The notes: a model not told the origin generated them from the letters alone. A DNA stretch of 5,212 nt from an uncultured Cardiobacterium sp. (GCF_938028185.1 NZ_CALJAH010000481.1:1-5212), one strand, 5' to 3'. Shown: positions 1-5,212, counted from the first letter of the stretch. Numbers and translations: made by a program.

Positions 1-33
1 GTTGCGCAGGGAGAGAATGTCGGCGGGGGTCAT
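1..33 (-). CDS. 5' end of an unidentified gene (partial, runs off the window)
   Basis: An ATG at 33-31 opens a frame that reads MTPADILSLRN and continues past the left edge. The ATG overlaps the TGA stop of the restriction endonuclease (32-30) as ATGA. This is the same junction type that links the host genes further upstream. The few visible bases are GC-rich again (for example the run cggcgggggt at 21-30), unlike the endonuclease gene, so this is probably the resumption of the host operon after the restriction-modification cassette. No clear Shine-Dalgarno sequence precedes it, which fits translational coupling. Eleven residues are too few to name a family. A permease partner for the ABC ATPase is one possibility, but nothing in the sequence supports it directly. 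Confidence 0.55.
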   Translation of the reverse strand, partial: MTPADILSLRN

Positions 34-590
34 AATTGTGCGGTGGTGATTTCTTTGCCATCGGGCAGGCCAAGCCATTTCAACGGAATGGTATTAAAAA
101 GGTAATGGCAGCCAACGCTATGGATATAATCAAGCGTGTCTTTATACATGGGCTTTTTGAACCAGTCATTAAGGACGTAGATGTATTCAACGCGCCAATT
201 TAAGGAATGTACGAGTTTGTTATATTGTTTTCGCTTGAAATCGCAAGTCTGCAATTTTTCATCGACTGAACCTGCAACTTTCTGAAATTTTATTTCGATG
301 ATAAATAATGTATCACGCACAATAACGAACAGCCCATTATCCGGCTCTAACCGCTTGGAAAGATGCTCATCCCATTCAATGTGATAACGGGCAAGAAAAC
401 GGTAAAACTCCCGCTTCTTGAAACAATGTGCCAGTAATTTGTTGTCAAACCAGACTTCATAGCCCGCCCTATCAGCCGCAGGCTTCAATTGATAGCCCGG
501 AATAGACTCAAATATTTGCCGCAAATCCGTTCTTTCTTCAAATTGCAATCCGGTTTTGGTGTTCGCGCCACCAGTACCACCCTCTTTCAC
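30..590 (-). CDS. Type II restriction endonuclease, PD-(D/E)XK fold, probably GATC-specific
   Basis: This 186-residue protein is predicted to cut unmethylated DNA at the site protected by the two methyltransferases encoded just upstream, probably GATC. A PD-(D/E)XK core is visible: Pro83-Asp84, fourteen residues, then Glu99-Ile100-Lys101 in a hydrophobic strand (FIIEIKF). A conserved-looking N-terminal stretch GGANTKTGLQFEE (about 7-19) could supply the helix glutamate, and GSVDEKLQ (107-114) follows the active site. The start is GTG at 590-588, overlapping the upstream TGA (589-587) as GTGA. An AAAGGA motif at 606-601 lies about 10 nt upstream, so translation is probably coupled to the second methyltransferase. 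The gene is AT-rich (20 of 60 bases G or C in 181-240), unlike the host genes. DpnII and MboI are about 280 residues and, from memory, share no obvious motifs with it. The nuclease fold is well supported; GATC specificity is inferred from the partners. Confidence 0.82.
   Translation of the reverse strand: MKEGGTGGANTKTGLQFEERTDLRQIFESIPGYQLKPAADRAGYEVWFDNKLLAHCFKKREFYRFLARYHIEWDEHLSKRLEPDNGLFVIVRDTLFIIEIKFQKVAGSVDEKLQTCDFKRKQYNKLVHSLNWRVEYIYVLNDWFKKPMYKDTLDYIHSVGCHYLFNTIPLKWLGLPDGKEITTAQL
587..590 (-). promoter_or_regulatory. GTGA stop/start overlap (second methylase to endonuclease)
   Basis: The endonuclease GTG start (590-588) overlaps the methylase TGA (589-587), with AAAGGA at 606-601 as a plausible ribosome binding site. 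Coupling plus a weaker GTG start would keep nuclease synthesis below and after methylase synthesis, a sensible safeguard in a cassette without a controller gene. The regulatory effect is inferred. Confidence 0.7.
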
Positions 591-1399
591 AGGTTTTCTA
601 TCCTTTGTTTTGCCAATTCAAAATAGGTATCTTCTTTTTCGCAACCACAAAAACGTCGCCCGCTTTGCAAAGCAGCAATGCCGGTAGTGCCGCTGCCCAT
701 AAAGGGATCAAAAACAAGGTCGCCTGCATTCGATGCCGCTTCGATACAGCGGCGGACGAGTGCCAGCGGTTTTTGCGTCGGGTGTTTGCCGTAGCGTTTT
801 TCTTGCCGCTGCGGCGGTGCGATTTGCCAGACGCATTTCATTTGTTTGTTGTCGTTCTGCGCACGCATTAAATCATAATGGAAAATGTGTTTCGCTTTTT
901 TGTCTTTTTTTGCCCACAGCAGGGTTTCGGTAGAGTGGGTAAAGAAACGGCAAGAAAGGTTGGGCGGCGGGTTGGGCTTTTCCCAAGTGATGTTATTCAG
1001 AATATGATAGCCGATGTGTTGCAGCAGATAGCCGATGAGATAGATGTTGTGATAGGTACCGCATACCCAAAGAGTACCGTTGGGATTGAGCAGCGCGTAA
1101 CAGAGGCGCAGCCATTCTTCGTAAAATTCCATATCGGCAGCAAGACCACGCGATTTGTCCCAGCCGCCTTTATTGACGGAAACCATTTGTCCGTTTTGGC
1201 AGGTAAATCCGTCATTGGAAAGGAAATAGGGCGGATCAACAAAGATGAGGTCAAAGCAGCCTTGCGGGTGTTTGTCGAGAATGCGGCGCATGACCTGCAT
1301 CGCGTCTTCATGGTAAATCACGTAATTGGCGGCAATTTCTTTTTTGAGTCCGGGCTGGTAAATGGCCGCTTCTTCCGCCAGCAGAAATTCATACGCCAT
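587..1399 (-). CDS. DpnA-like class beta DNA adenine N6-methyltransferase
   Basis: The product transfers a methyl group from S-adenosylmethionine to adenine N6, probably in GATC. Class beta motif order is clear in the 270-residue form: catalytic DPPY at 55-58 comes before the AdoMet-binding DPFMGSGTTG at 231-240, with the target-recognition region between. Blocks such as VSVNKGGWDKS (74-83), ILNNITW (133-139), NLSCRFFTHSTETLLWA (147-163) and GKHPTQKP (204-211) correspond closely to S. pneumoniae DpnA as I recall it (about 268 residues). A TTG at 1450 would add 17 residues inside the dam gene. I prefer ATG at 1399-1397, which overlaps the dam stop by 11 nt and gives the DpnA length. The stop overlaps the endonuclease start. 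In DpnII-type systems the second methylase can act on single-stranded DNA and is associated with protecting incoming transformed DNA; that role is inferred here. Confidence 0.93.
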   Translation of the reverse strand: MAYEFLLAEEAAIYQPGLKKEIAANYVIYHEDAMQVMRRILDKHPQGCFDLIFVDPPYFLSNDGFTCQNGQMVSVNKGGWDKSRGLAADMEFYEEWLRLCYALLNPNGTLWVCGTYHNIYLIGYLLQHIGYHILNNITWEKPNPPPNLSCRFFTHSTETLLWAKKDKKAKHIFHYDLMRAQNDNKQMKCVWQIAPPQRQEKRYGKHPTQKPLALVRRCIEAASNAGDLVFDPFMGSGTTGIAALQSGRRFCGCEKEDTYFELAKQRIENL

Positions 1400-2198
1400 A
1401 GATTGCCAGTAATTCGCCCACTTTTTGCCGACTACTGCCTTTGGCGGCAATATTGCGTTGTACGCTGACGGTTTCCAGCCGTGCAGTGCGGTAAAGTTCG
1501 CGTGTCAGCGCGGTATCGTGATTGGAGATAAGCAATCCTTGCGTTTGCGGTGCCGTTTGTTGCGCTGCGATTGCCAGCCGGTTTTGTTCGTCCAGATTAA
1601 AGTTTTCTTTGCTGTAGGCGGTAAAGGAGGCGGTTATACTCAAGGGAACGTAAGGCGGGTCGCAATAGATAGTGTCATGGTGGTCGGCTTGTGCCAATGC
1701 GGATTGGAAATCGCCGCAGCAGATTTCCATCCGATCCGCTTTTTTGATAAATGCCTGCATTTCTTTTTCGGGAAAATAGGGCGCGCGGTAACGACCAAAG
1801 GGAACATTGAATTGTCCCTTGCTGTTATAGCGGCAAAGGCCATTAAAGGCATGGCGGTTGAGATAGACAAAGAGTGCTGCGCGTTCAATTGGGGTTTCAC
1901 TATTATTGAATTGTTCACGCAGTACATAAAAGCGGCTTTCCTGATTGTGGTCAGTGCCAAAATATTGGCGGACGTAATCAATAAATGCCTGTTTTTCGCT
2001 TTTCAGGGTTTGGAACAGGGCAATGAGATCGGAATTGGTGTCATTGAGCAGATAGGCCTCAAATTCAAGCGCCAGCGACAAGGCCGCCGATCCGGCGAAA
2101 GGCTCTATCAGGCGGCAGCGTGAGGGAGGCAGGTGGCGGGCAATAAAGGGGGCGAGTTTGTGTTTGCCGCCCGCCCATTTGAGAAAGGGTTTGTTCAT
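1389..2198 (-). CDS. dam: Dam-like class alpha DNA adenine methyltransferase (GATC)
   Basis: This 269-residue D12-class enzyme methylates adenine N6 in GATC. Motif X is FLKWAGGK (5-12), motif I EPFAGSAAL (32-40) and the catalytic motif DPPY (180-183). Agreement with E. coli Dam, as recalled, is strong beyond these motifs: FNGLCRYNSKGQFNVPFGRY (118-137), YFPE (141-144), TASFTAY (189-195) and LISNHDTALTRE (223-234). The Arg of NGLCRYN (R123), matching the base-contacting R124 of E. coli Dam, is kept, and Phe118 replaces Dam Tyr119. This is the best evidence for GATC specificity. The ATG at 2198 lies 8 nt after the ABC ATPase stop with no recognisable Shine-Dalgarno sequence. The gene is poorer in GC than the genes before it (26 of 60 bases in 1921-1980). 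It is the first gene of the restriction-modification cassette (DpnM position), so it is more likely the cognate methylase than a housekeeping Dam. Confidence 0.94.
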   Translation of the reverse strand: MNKPFLKWAGGKHKLAPFIARHLPPSRCRLIEPFAGSAALSLALEFEAYLLNDTNSDLIALFQTLKSEKQAFIDYVRQYFGTDHNQESRFYVLREQFNNSETPIERAALFVYLNRHAFNGLCRYNSKGQFNVPFGRYRAPYFPEKEMQAFIKKADRMEICCGDFQSALAQADHHDTIYCDPPYVPLSITASFTAYSKENFNLDEQNRLAIAAQQTAPQTQGLLISNHDTALTRELYRTARLETVSVQRNIAAKGSSRQKVGELLAIYGV

Positions 2199-2206
2199 GT
2201 TTTTGG

Positions 2207-2920
2207 TCAGTCCGAGAGCGCCGCTTCTTCAATGCCGCGCAGGGCGGGGTGCGCGCTTTTCGCCACGCACCAGGCGTGGTCGCGGTGATGGAAGGGATCG
2301 GGCAAGTGGATTTCGGCGAAGGTGGTCGCCGGTTTGCCGCCGAGGCAGTAGATGTGTTGTGCGAGGCGCACCGCTTCCTGCGCGTCGTGGGTGACGAGGA
2401 CGACGCTGGTGCCGCCTTCGATGGTGCGGATGATGCGCTGTTGCAGTTCGTCGCGCAGGCGCGGGTCGAGCGCGGAAAAGGGTTCGTCCATCAGGAGCAG
2501 GTCGGGCTCGGTGATAAGCGCACGGGCGAGCGCAATTCGCTGCTGCATCCCGCCGGAGAGTTCGTGCGGGTATTTGCGCGCGTCCTTGCCGTCCAGCCAG
2601 AGCTCGGCGAGCAGCTGGCGGATGCGCGCGTCGCTGGCGTCGGGCGCGACGAGACGGATGTTTTCGTCGGCGCGCAACCACGGTAGCAGGCGCGGTTCCT
2701 GATAGAGGTAGGCGAGGCGCTTCGCGTGGTTTTCGATGCACCCTTCCTGCGGTTCGGTCAGCCCGGCGATGGCGCGCAGCAGCGTGGTTTTGCCGCTGCC
2801 GGAGGCGCCGGAGAGGGCGAGGCTTTCCCCGGCGGCGAGGTCGAGGCTGATGTGTTCGAGGATGGTTTGTCCGGCAAGGTCAATGCGCAGGTTGTCGATA
2901 TGGAGCATGGTGGCGTTCAT
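2207..2920 (-). CDS. ABC transporter ATP-binding protein, nitrate/sulfonate/taurine type
   Basis: This is a cytoplasmic nucleotide-binding subunit of 237 residues that would power import through a membrane permease. All ABC motifs are present and intact: Walker A GASGSGKTT (38-46), Q-loop Gln74 within YQEPRLLPW (73-81), signature LSGGMQQR (121-128), Walker B LLLMDEP with catalytic Glu146, D-loop SALD (149-152) and H-loop His178 in VTHD. The QEPRLLPW block is typical of the SsuB/TauB/NrtD-like branch, whose substrates are alkanesulfonates, taurine, nitrate or thiamine precursors. The exact substrate cannot be read from the ATPase. An upstream in-frame ATG at 2965 exists, but ATG 2920-2918 overlaps the ppx stop as ATGA and gives the normal family length, so I chose it. 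No permease or substrate-binding protein is present in the window. The restriction-modification cassette follows directly, so the partner genes may lie beyond it. Confidence 0.9.
   Translation of the reverse strand: MNATMLHIDNLRIDLAGQTILEHISLDLAAGESLALSGASGSGKTTLLRAIAGLTEPQEGCIENHAKRLAYLYQEPRLLPWLRADENIRLVAPDASDARIRQLLAELWLDGKDARKYPHELSGGMQQRIALARALITEPDLLLMDEPFSALDPRLRDELQQRIIRTIEGGTSVVLVTHDAQEAVRLAQHIYCLGGKPATTFAEIHLPDPFHHRDHAWCVAKSAHPALRGIEEAALSD
2917..2920 (-). promoter_or_regulatory. ATGA stop/start overlap (ppx to ABC ATPase)
   Basis: The ABC ATPase ATG (2920-2918) overlaps the ppx TGA (2919-2917). This fixes the ATPase start at residue MNATML rather than at the upstream ATG (2965), and it implies coupled translation. 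No strong Shine-Dalgarno sequence is visible just upstream. Confidence 0.8.
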
Positions 2921-4398
2921 TCTGGCGCGTGGTATTCCAGCGTCCACGGGCTGCTTTCTTGCCACAGGGTTTGTTCTTGTTGCAGGTCGGCGAGGGTGAG
3001 CGGGCGGGCGGCGAGGTAGCCGTCCGGGAAGCGCAGGCGGTAGTGGTCGCCAAAGCGGCGGATATCCGGGTAATCAATGGCGGCGATGGGCGTGCGTGCG
3101 CGGTGGAGGAGGACGGCGAGGCGCAAGGCGAGCGCGTTTTGCCAGACCCAGGCGCGGTGTGCTTCCGGCAGCGCGGCGATGTCTTTGTCCGGCAGTTTGC
3201 GTTTTTGTGCTTTGACGAGGATGGCGAGGATATCCTGCATCAGCCGCGAGTAGCCGGGCATTTCGGCGTGGGCGAGGATGTAGGCGCCGTGTTTTTGCAT
3301 GTCGTTGCGCGCGATTGCCCAGCCGGTTTCGTGCAGCCAGGCGGCGTAGCGCAACAGCGGCGCGAAGCGCGGCGGCGCAGCTGCGGGCAGTTGCGCGTTC
3401 AGGTGTTCGGCGAGGGTGGCGACGCGGTCGGCCTGCGCCACGTCCACGCCAAAGCGGTGTTGCAGGGCGCGGGCGGTGCGCTCGCGTTCGTCGCTGTCGC
3501 CGCCGTCGCGCCCCATCAGTTCGAGCAGTACGCCTTCGCGCAGCGCTTCCTGGCTGACGATGGCGCGGCTGATGTCAAGGTGCTGGTAGAGGGCGGCGAG
3601 GATGCTGACGCCGCCGCTGAAGCCGTAGGCGCGCGCTTCGTCCACGCCGAGTTTTTTCGCCAGTTTGTCGGCGTGGCCGATGTCGGCGAGTTTGTCGAGC
3701 AGGGCGTCGAGGTCGGCGCGGTCGATGGTGTCTTTTTTGAGGACGCGGGCGATGGCTTTGGCGGTGCCGGAGCTTAAGACGACGCGCGCCCACGGCGGCT
3801 GGCTGCGGTAGGTGGTGATGTGCGGCTCGATGATGGTACCCGCGTAGTCGCGCGCTTTTTTGATGGCGGCTTTCGTGATTTTGCCTTTGGCGAAGTAGCG
3901 CGCGGCGATGTTGGCGCAGCCGATGGCGAGCGAGCGCAATAGCTGCGGTTCGCTGCCTTCGCCGAGGATGATTTCGGTGGAGCCGCCGCCGATGTCGATG
4001 ACGAGGCTGCGGTCGGTGAAGTGGTTGTGTTTGCTGATGCCGAGGTAGATGAGCGCCGCTTCTTCGCTGCCGCTGATGATTTCGATGGGTTTGCCCAGCG
4101 CGGCTTCGCCCGCAGCGATAAAGGCATCGCGGTTCTCGGCGACGCGCAGGGTGTTGGTCGCCACCGCGCGGAATTGGTCTTCGGGGATGTCGGCGACGAG
4201 TTGTCCCATTTGGGTCAGCGCCGCGATGCCGCGTGCGATGGCGTCGGCGCTCAAGAGGTTGTTGTCGTCAAGGCCTTCGCCGAGGCGTACCATCTGTTTG
4301 TTTTTATCAACGGTTTGGATGCTGCTATCAAGCATTTGCGCGATGACGAGGTGGAAGCTGTTGGAGCCGAGGTCGAGGGCGGCGTAGCGGTCTTTCAT
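2917..4398 (-). CDS. ppx: Exopolyphosphatase / guanosine pentaphosphatase (Ppx/GppA family)
   Basis: The enzyme removes terminal phosphates from inorganic polyphosphate, or converts pppGpp to ppGpp, in the cytoplasm. The 493-residue product matches family size (E. coli GppA is about 494, Ppx about 513). It shows the ASKHA ATPase-like motifs: phosphate loop ALDLGSNSFHL (7-17), a catalytic-type glutamate in SGSEEAALIYLG (109-120), second phosphate loop VIDIGGGSTEI (133-143), SSGTAKAIARV (209-219) and SQEALREGVLLEL (282-294). The C-terminal HD-like helical domain contains LHETGW (355-360) and KHGAYILAHAEMPG (369-382). The frame is open a further 108 codons upstream, but that part is Arg/Pro/His-rich shadow of the upstream gene. 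ATG 4398-4396 begins the conserved domain and overlaps the upstream stop as ATGA. It also overlaps the ABC ATPase start as ATGA. Ppx and GppA cannot be separated with certainty from sequence alone. Confidence 0.94.
   Translation of the reverse strand: MKDRYAALDLGSNSFHLVIAQMLDSSIQTVDKNKQMVRLGEGLDDNNLLSADAIARGIAALTQMGQLVADIPEDQFRAVATNTLRVAENRDAFIAAGEAALGKPIEIISGSEEAALIYLGISKHNHFTDRSLVIDIGGGSTEIILGEGSEPQLLRSLAIGCANIAARYFAKGKITKAAIKKARDYAGTIIEPHITTYRSQPPWARVVLSSGTAKAIARVLKKDTIDRADLDALLDKLADIGHADKLAKKLGVDEARAYGFSGGVSILAALYQHLDISRAIVSQEALREGVLLELMGRDGGDSDERERTARALQHRFGVDVAQADRVATLAEHLNAQLPAAAPPRFAPLLRYAAWLHETGWAIARNDMQKHGAYILAHAEMPGYSRLMQDILAILVKAQKRKLPDKDIAALPEAHRAWVWQNALALRLAVLLHRARTPIAAIDYPDIRRFGDHYRLRFPDGYLAARPLTLADLQQEQTLWQESSPWTLEYHAPE
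4395..4398 (-). promoter_or_regulatory. ATGA stop/start overlap (glycosidase-family gene to ppx)
   Basis: On the minus strand the ppx ATG (4398-4396) shares two bases with the TGA stop (4397-4395) of the preceding gene. Only a weak GGA precedes the ATG. Termination-reinitiation coupling is therefore likely, and this overlap decides the ppx start over the longer open frame. Confidence 0.8.
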
Positions 4399-5198
4399 GG
4401 GGTTTCCGGGGTGGTGACGGCGATGATGCCGACGTAGTGCGTCCAGTGGAAGGTGCCGGCGATGCCGGGGATGTACCAGCCGGAGAGGGTGCCGTCGAGG
4501 TAGAGGGCGTCGTGGCAGCCGAGGTGTTGCAAGGCTTCGGCGAAGCGGTGAAAGCTCGGCCATTCGCCGTCGCGGTCGTAATCTTCGGTAAGGATGAAGT
4601 AGAGGCGGCCGTCGGCGGTGGTGCAGACGGCGTTGCGTTTGTGCGGGCTGGAGAGGTTTTTGACGAAGCGCGCGTTGGGCTTGCCGTCTATCAGCAGCAT
4701 CGGCCCGGATTGCAGCGCCCATTCGGGCTGGTGTTGGCCCAGTTGGTAGGCGGCGGTCGGCTGGATACGCGCCTTGCCGCCTTCGATGTAAAAGACGCCG
4801 TTCGGCTGGATGTGGAAGTTACCCTTACCCGCCTTGCGGTTGAGCGGGATGAGGGTTTTGCCGCGCTCTATCCACAGGCCTGCCGGGGTGTCGTCGGTGC
4901 TGTAGATGCCCGCGTTCATGAGGAAGGCAACGTGCGCGCCGCTTGCTTCGAGGTGGCGTTTCAGCGTGCCGAGGGTGGCGTAGGCGCTGCCGTCAGCGTC
5001 TTTCCAGTGCAGCGAGACGCGCGCCGGGTCAGCCTGATAGACGCCGTAGCGCACGTCCTGGTGGTAAAGCTGCGCGTAGCTGCCGCCCGTTTCCAGCGGT
5101 TTGAAATCCGGCGCGGCGAAGGCGGGGGCGGTGAGCAGGGCGAGGGTGAGGGTGAGGGTGAGGGTGAGGAGGAGTTTTACATACACTTGAGCGCTCAA
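4395..5198 (-). CDS. Secreted phosphodiester glycosidase-family protein (NAGPA/DUF2233, YigE-like)
   Basis: The product resembles the NAGPA domain family, named after the mammalian enzyme that uncovers mannose-6-phosphate by cleaving a GlcNAc phosphodiester. Bacterial substrates are mostly unknown. From a TTG start (267 residues) there is a signal peptide: basic Lys8, a Leu/Thr hydrophobic core, and a probable cleavage site AFA|AP after residue 28, so it acts outside the cytoplasm. Family blocks are FLMNAGIY (92-99), GNFHIQPNGVFYI (126-138), ALQSGPMLLIDG (161-172), RNAVC (188-192) and ALYLDGTLSGWY (231-242). The start is uncertain. TTG 5198-5196 lies in a palindrome without a Shine-Dalgarno sequence, GTG 5186-5184 would give MYVKLL, and the frame remains open to the window edge, so the true start may lie outside. 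The stop overlaps the ppx start as ATGA, suggesting coupled translation. Confidence 0.85.
   Translation of the reverse strand: MSAQVYVKLLLTLTLTLTLALLTAPAFAAPDFKPLETGGSYAQLYHQDVRYGVYQADPARVSLHWKDADGSAYATLGTLKRHLEASGAHVAFLMNAGIYSTDDTPAGLWIERGKTLIPLNRKAGKGNFHIQPNGVFYIEGGKARIQPTAAYQLGQHQPEWALQSGPMLLIDGKPNARFVKNLSSPHKRNAVCTTADGRLYFILTEDYDRDGEWPSFHRFAEALQHLGCHDALYLDGTLSGWYIPGIAGTFHWTHYVGIIAVTTPETP
5142..5169. repeat. Hexanucleotide tandem repeat (GAGGGT)n inside the signal peptide
   Basis: The unit GAGGGT (plus strand) is repeated four full times at 5142-5165, followed by a partial GAGG. On the coding strand it reads CTCACC, that is alternating Leu-Thr codons for residues 11-19 of the secreted glycosidase-family protein. 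Gain or loss of one unit would add or remove two residues without a frameshift. It would therefore tune the length and hydrophobicity of the signal peptide rather than switch the gene off. Confidence 0.9.
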
Positions 5199-5210
5199 GG
5201 TGTATGTAAA
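5176..5210. repeat. Long imperfect palindrome at the 5' end of the glycosidase-family gene
   Basis: A perfect 14-bp palindrome CTTGAGCGCTCAAG (5186-5199) is flanked by 10-bp inverted arms, TTTACATACA (5176-5185) and TGTATGTAAA (5201-5210). One unpaired base at 5200 separates core and right arm. The result is a 17-bp potential stem with one bulge. Neither strand shows a U-tract directly after the stem, so an intrinsic terminator is not convincing. It covers both candidate start codons of the downstream gene (TTG 5198, GTG 5186). It could be an operator, a translation-controlling hairpin, or part of an element that continues beyond the window. Confidence 0.75.
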
Positions 5211-5212
5211 TG

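Larger units (their letters stand above)
30..2198 (-). other. Low-GC type II restriction-modification cassette (M1-M2-R)
   Basis: Three overlapping genes (Dam-like methylase, DpnA-like methylase, endonuclease) form a complete GATC-type restriction-modification unit. The order is the same as dpnM-dpnA-dpnB. Base composition is visibly lower in GC than the flanking operon: sampled 60-base blocks contain 20 (181-240) and 26 (1921-1980) G+C, against 39 (2461-2520) and 46 (3421-3480) in the host genes. This indicates acquisition by horizontal transfer. No integrase, transposase, terminal inverted repeat or target duplication is visible at either edge. No controller (C) gene and no convincing promoter is seen before 2198, so expression probably depends on read-through from the upstream operon. 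Confidence 0.85.

Noticed and set aside
1400..1450. TTG start giving 17 extra residues to the second methylase
   Set aside because: It would extend the overlap with dam to 62 nt and use a rare start codon. ATG at 1399 gives the length of DpnA and only an 11-nt overlap.
878..1468. 196-codon plus-strand open frame opposite the DpnA-like methylase
   Set aside because: The reverse strand carries all class beta methyltransferase motifs. The plus-strand product has no recognisable domain, and a start signal is lacking.
1485..1493. Possible DNA uptake sequence (CAGTGCGGT, one base off the Pasteurellaceae signal AAGTGCGGT)
   Set aside because: It is a single imperfect copy inside a coding region. 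No exact Pasteurellaceae or Neisseria uptake sequence was found in the window.
1425..2123. 232-codon plus-strand open frame opposite dam
   Set aside because: It is antisense to an unmistakable Dam-like gene and shows no family motifs.
2929..3777. 282-codon open frame on the plus strand opposite ppx
   Set aside because: It lies entirely antisense to a well-supported Ppx/GppA gene. Its product is low-complexity, rich in Val, Ala, Gly, Asp and Glu, and has no recognisable motif. Open antisense frames are expected in GC-rich coding sequence.
4399..4722. 108-codon N-terminal extension of the ppx frame
   Set aside because: The extension is dominated by Arg, Pro, His and Leu, typical of out-of-frame reading of the upstream gene. 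The conserved Ppx motif begins a few residues after the ATG at 4398, which also overlaps the upstream stop as ATGA.
5176..5210. Intrinsic transcription terminator at the right edge
   Set aside because: The inverted repeat is strong, but neither strand has a run of T directly after the stem, and the stem overlaps a gene start. I therefore report it as a palindrome only.

Overview
The window is a tightly packed, fully co-directional stretch of bacterial chromosome. All six substantial genes, plus the first codons of a seventh, lie on the minus strand, so transcription runs from position 5212 towards 1. The gene families and the GC-rich flanks fit a proteobacterium. A Betaproteobacterium or Gammaproteobacterium, for example a Neisseriaceae-like or Cardiobacteriaceae-like commensal, is a low-confidence guess. 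I found no canonical Neisseria DNA uptake sequence and no exact Pasteurellaceae uptake signal.

In transcription order, the GC-rich part (about 5212 to 2207) holds three genes. The first is a secreted phosphodiester glycosidase / DUF2233 protein (about 5198-4395), whose signal peptide is encoded by a hexanucleotide tandem repeat. The second is a Ppx/GppA exopolyphosphatase (4398-2917). The third is an ABC-transporter ATPase of the nitrate/sulfonate/taurine type (2920-2207). These three genes are joined by two 4-nt ATGA stop/start overlaps, which indicates an operon with translational coupling.

The operon then passes, after only 8 nt, into a cassette of clearly lower GC content (about 2198 to 30). 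This cassette is a complete type II restriction-modification system in the order Dam-like (class alpha) adenine methyltransferase, DpnA-like (class beta) adenine methyltransferase, and a small PD-(D/E)XK restriction endonuclease. Gene order and both methyltransferases match the DpnII/LlaDCHI type of GATC system, so GATC is the expected recognition sequence. The endonuclease does not resemble the DpnII/MboI nuclease as I recall it. The endonuclease stop codon again forms an ATGA overlap with the start of a GC-rich gene that leaves the window at position 1.

The most interesting points are four. The restriction-modification cassette sits inside a host operon without a visible promoter or controller gene of its own. 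The nuclease appears to be exchanged relative to the classical DpnII system. GATC is absent by eye from the 2.9 kb host part, although it occurs six times in the first 2.3 kb. A slippage-prone repeat encodes the signal peptide, next to a long imperfect palindrome at the right edge. No RNA genes, CRISPR arrays, insertion sequences or intergenic gaps longer than a few bases were seen.
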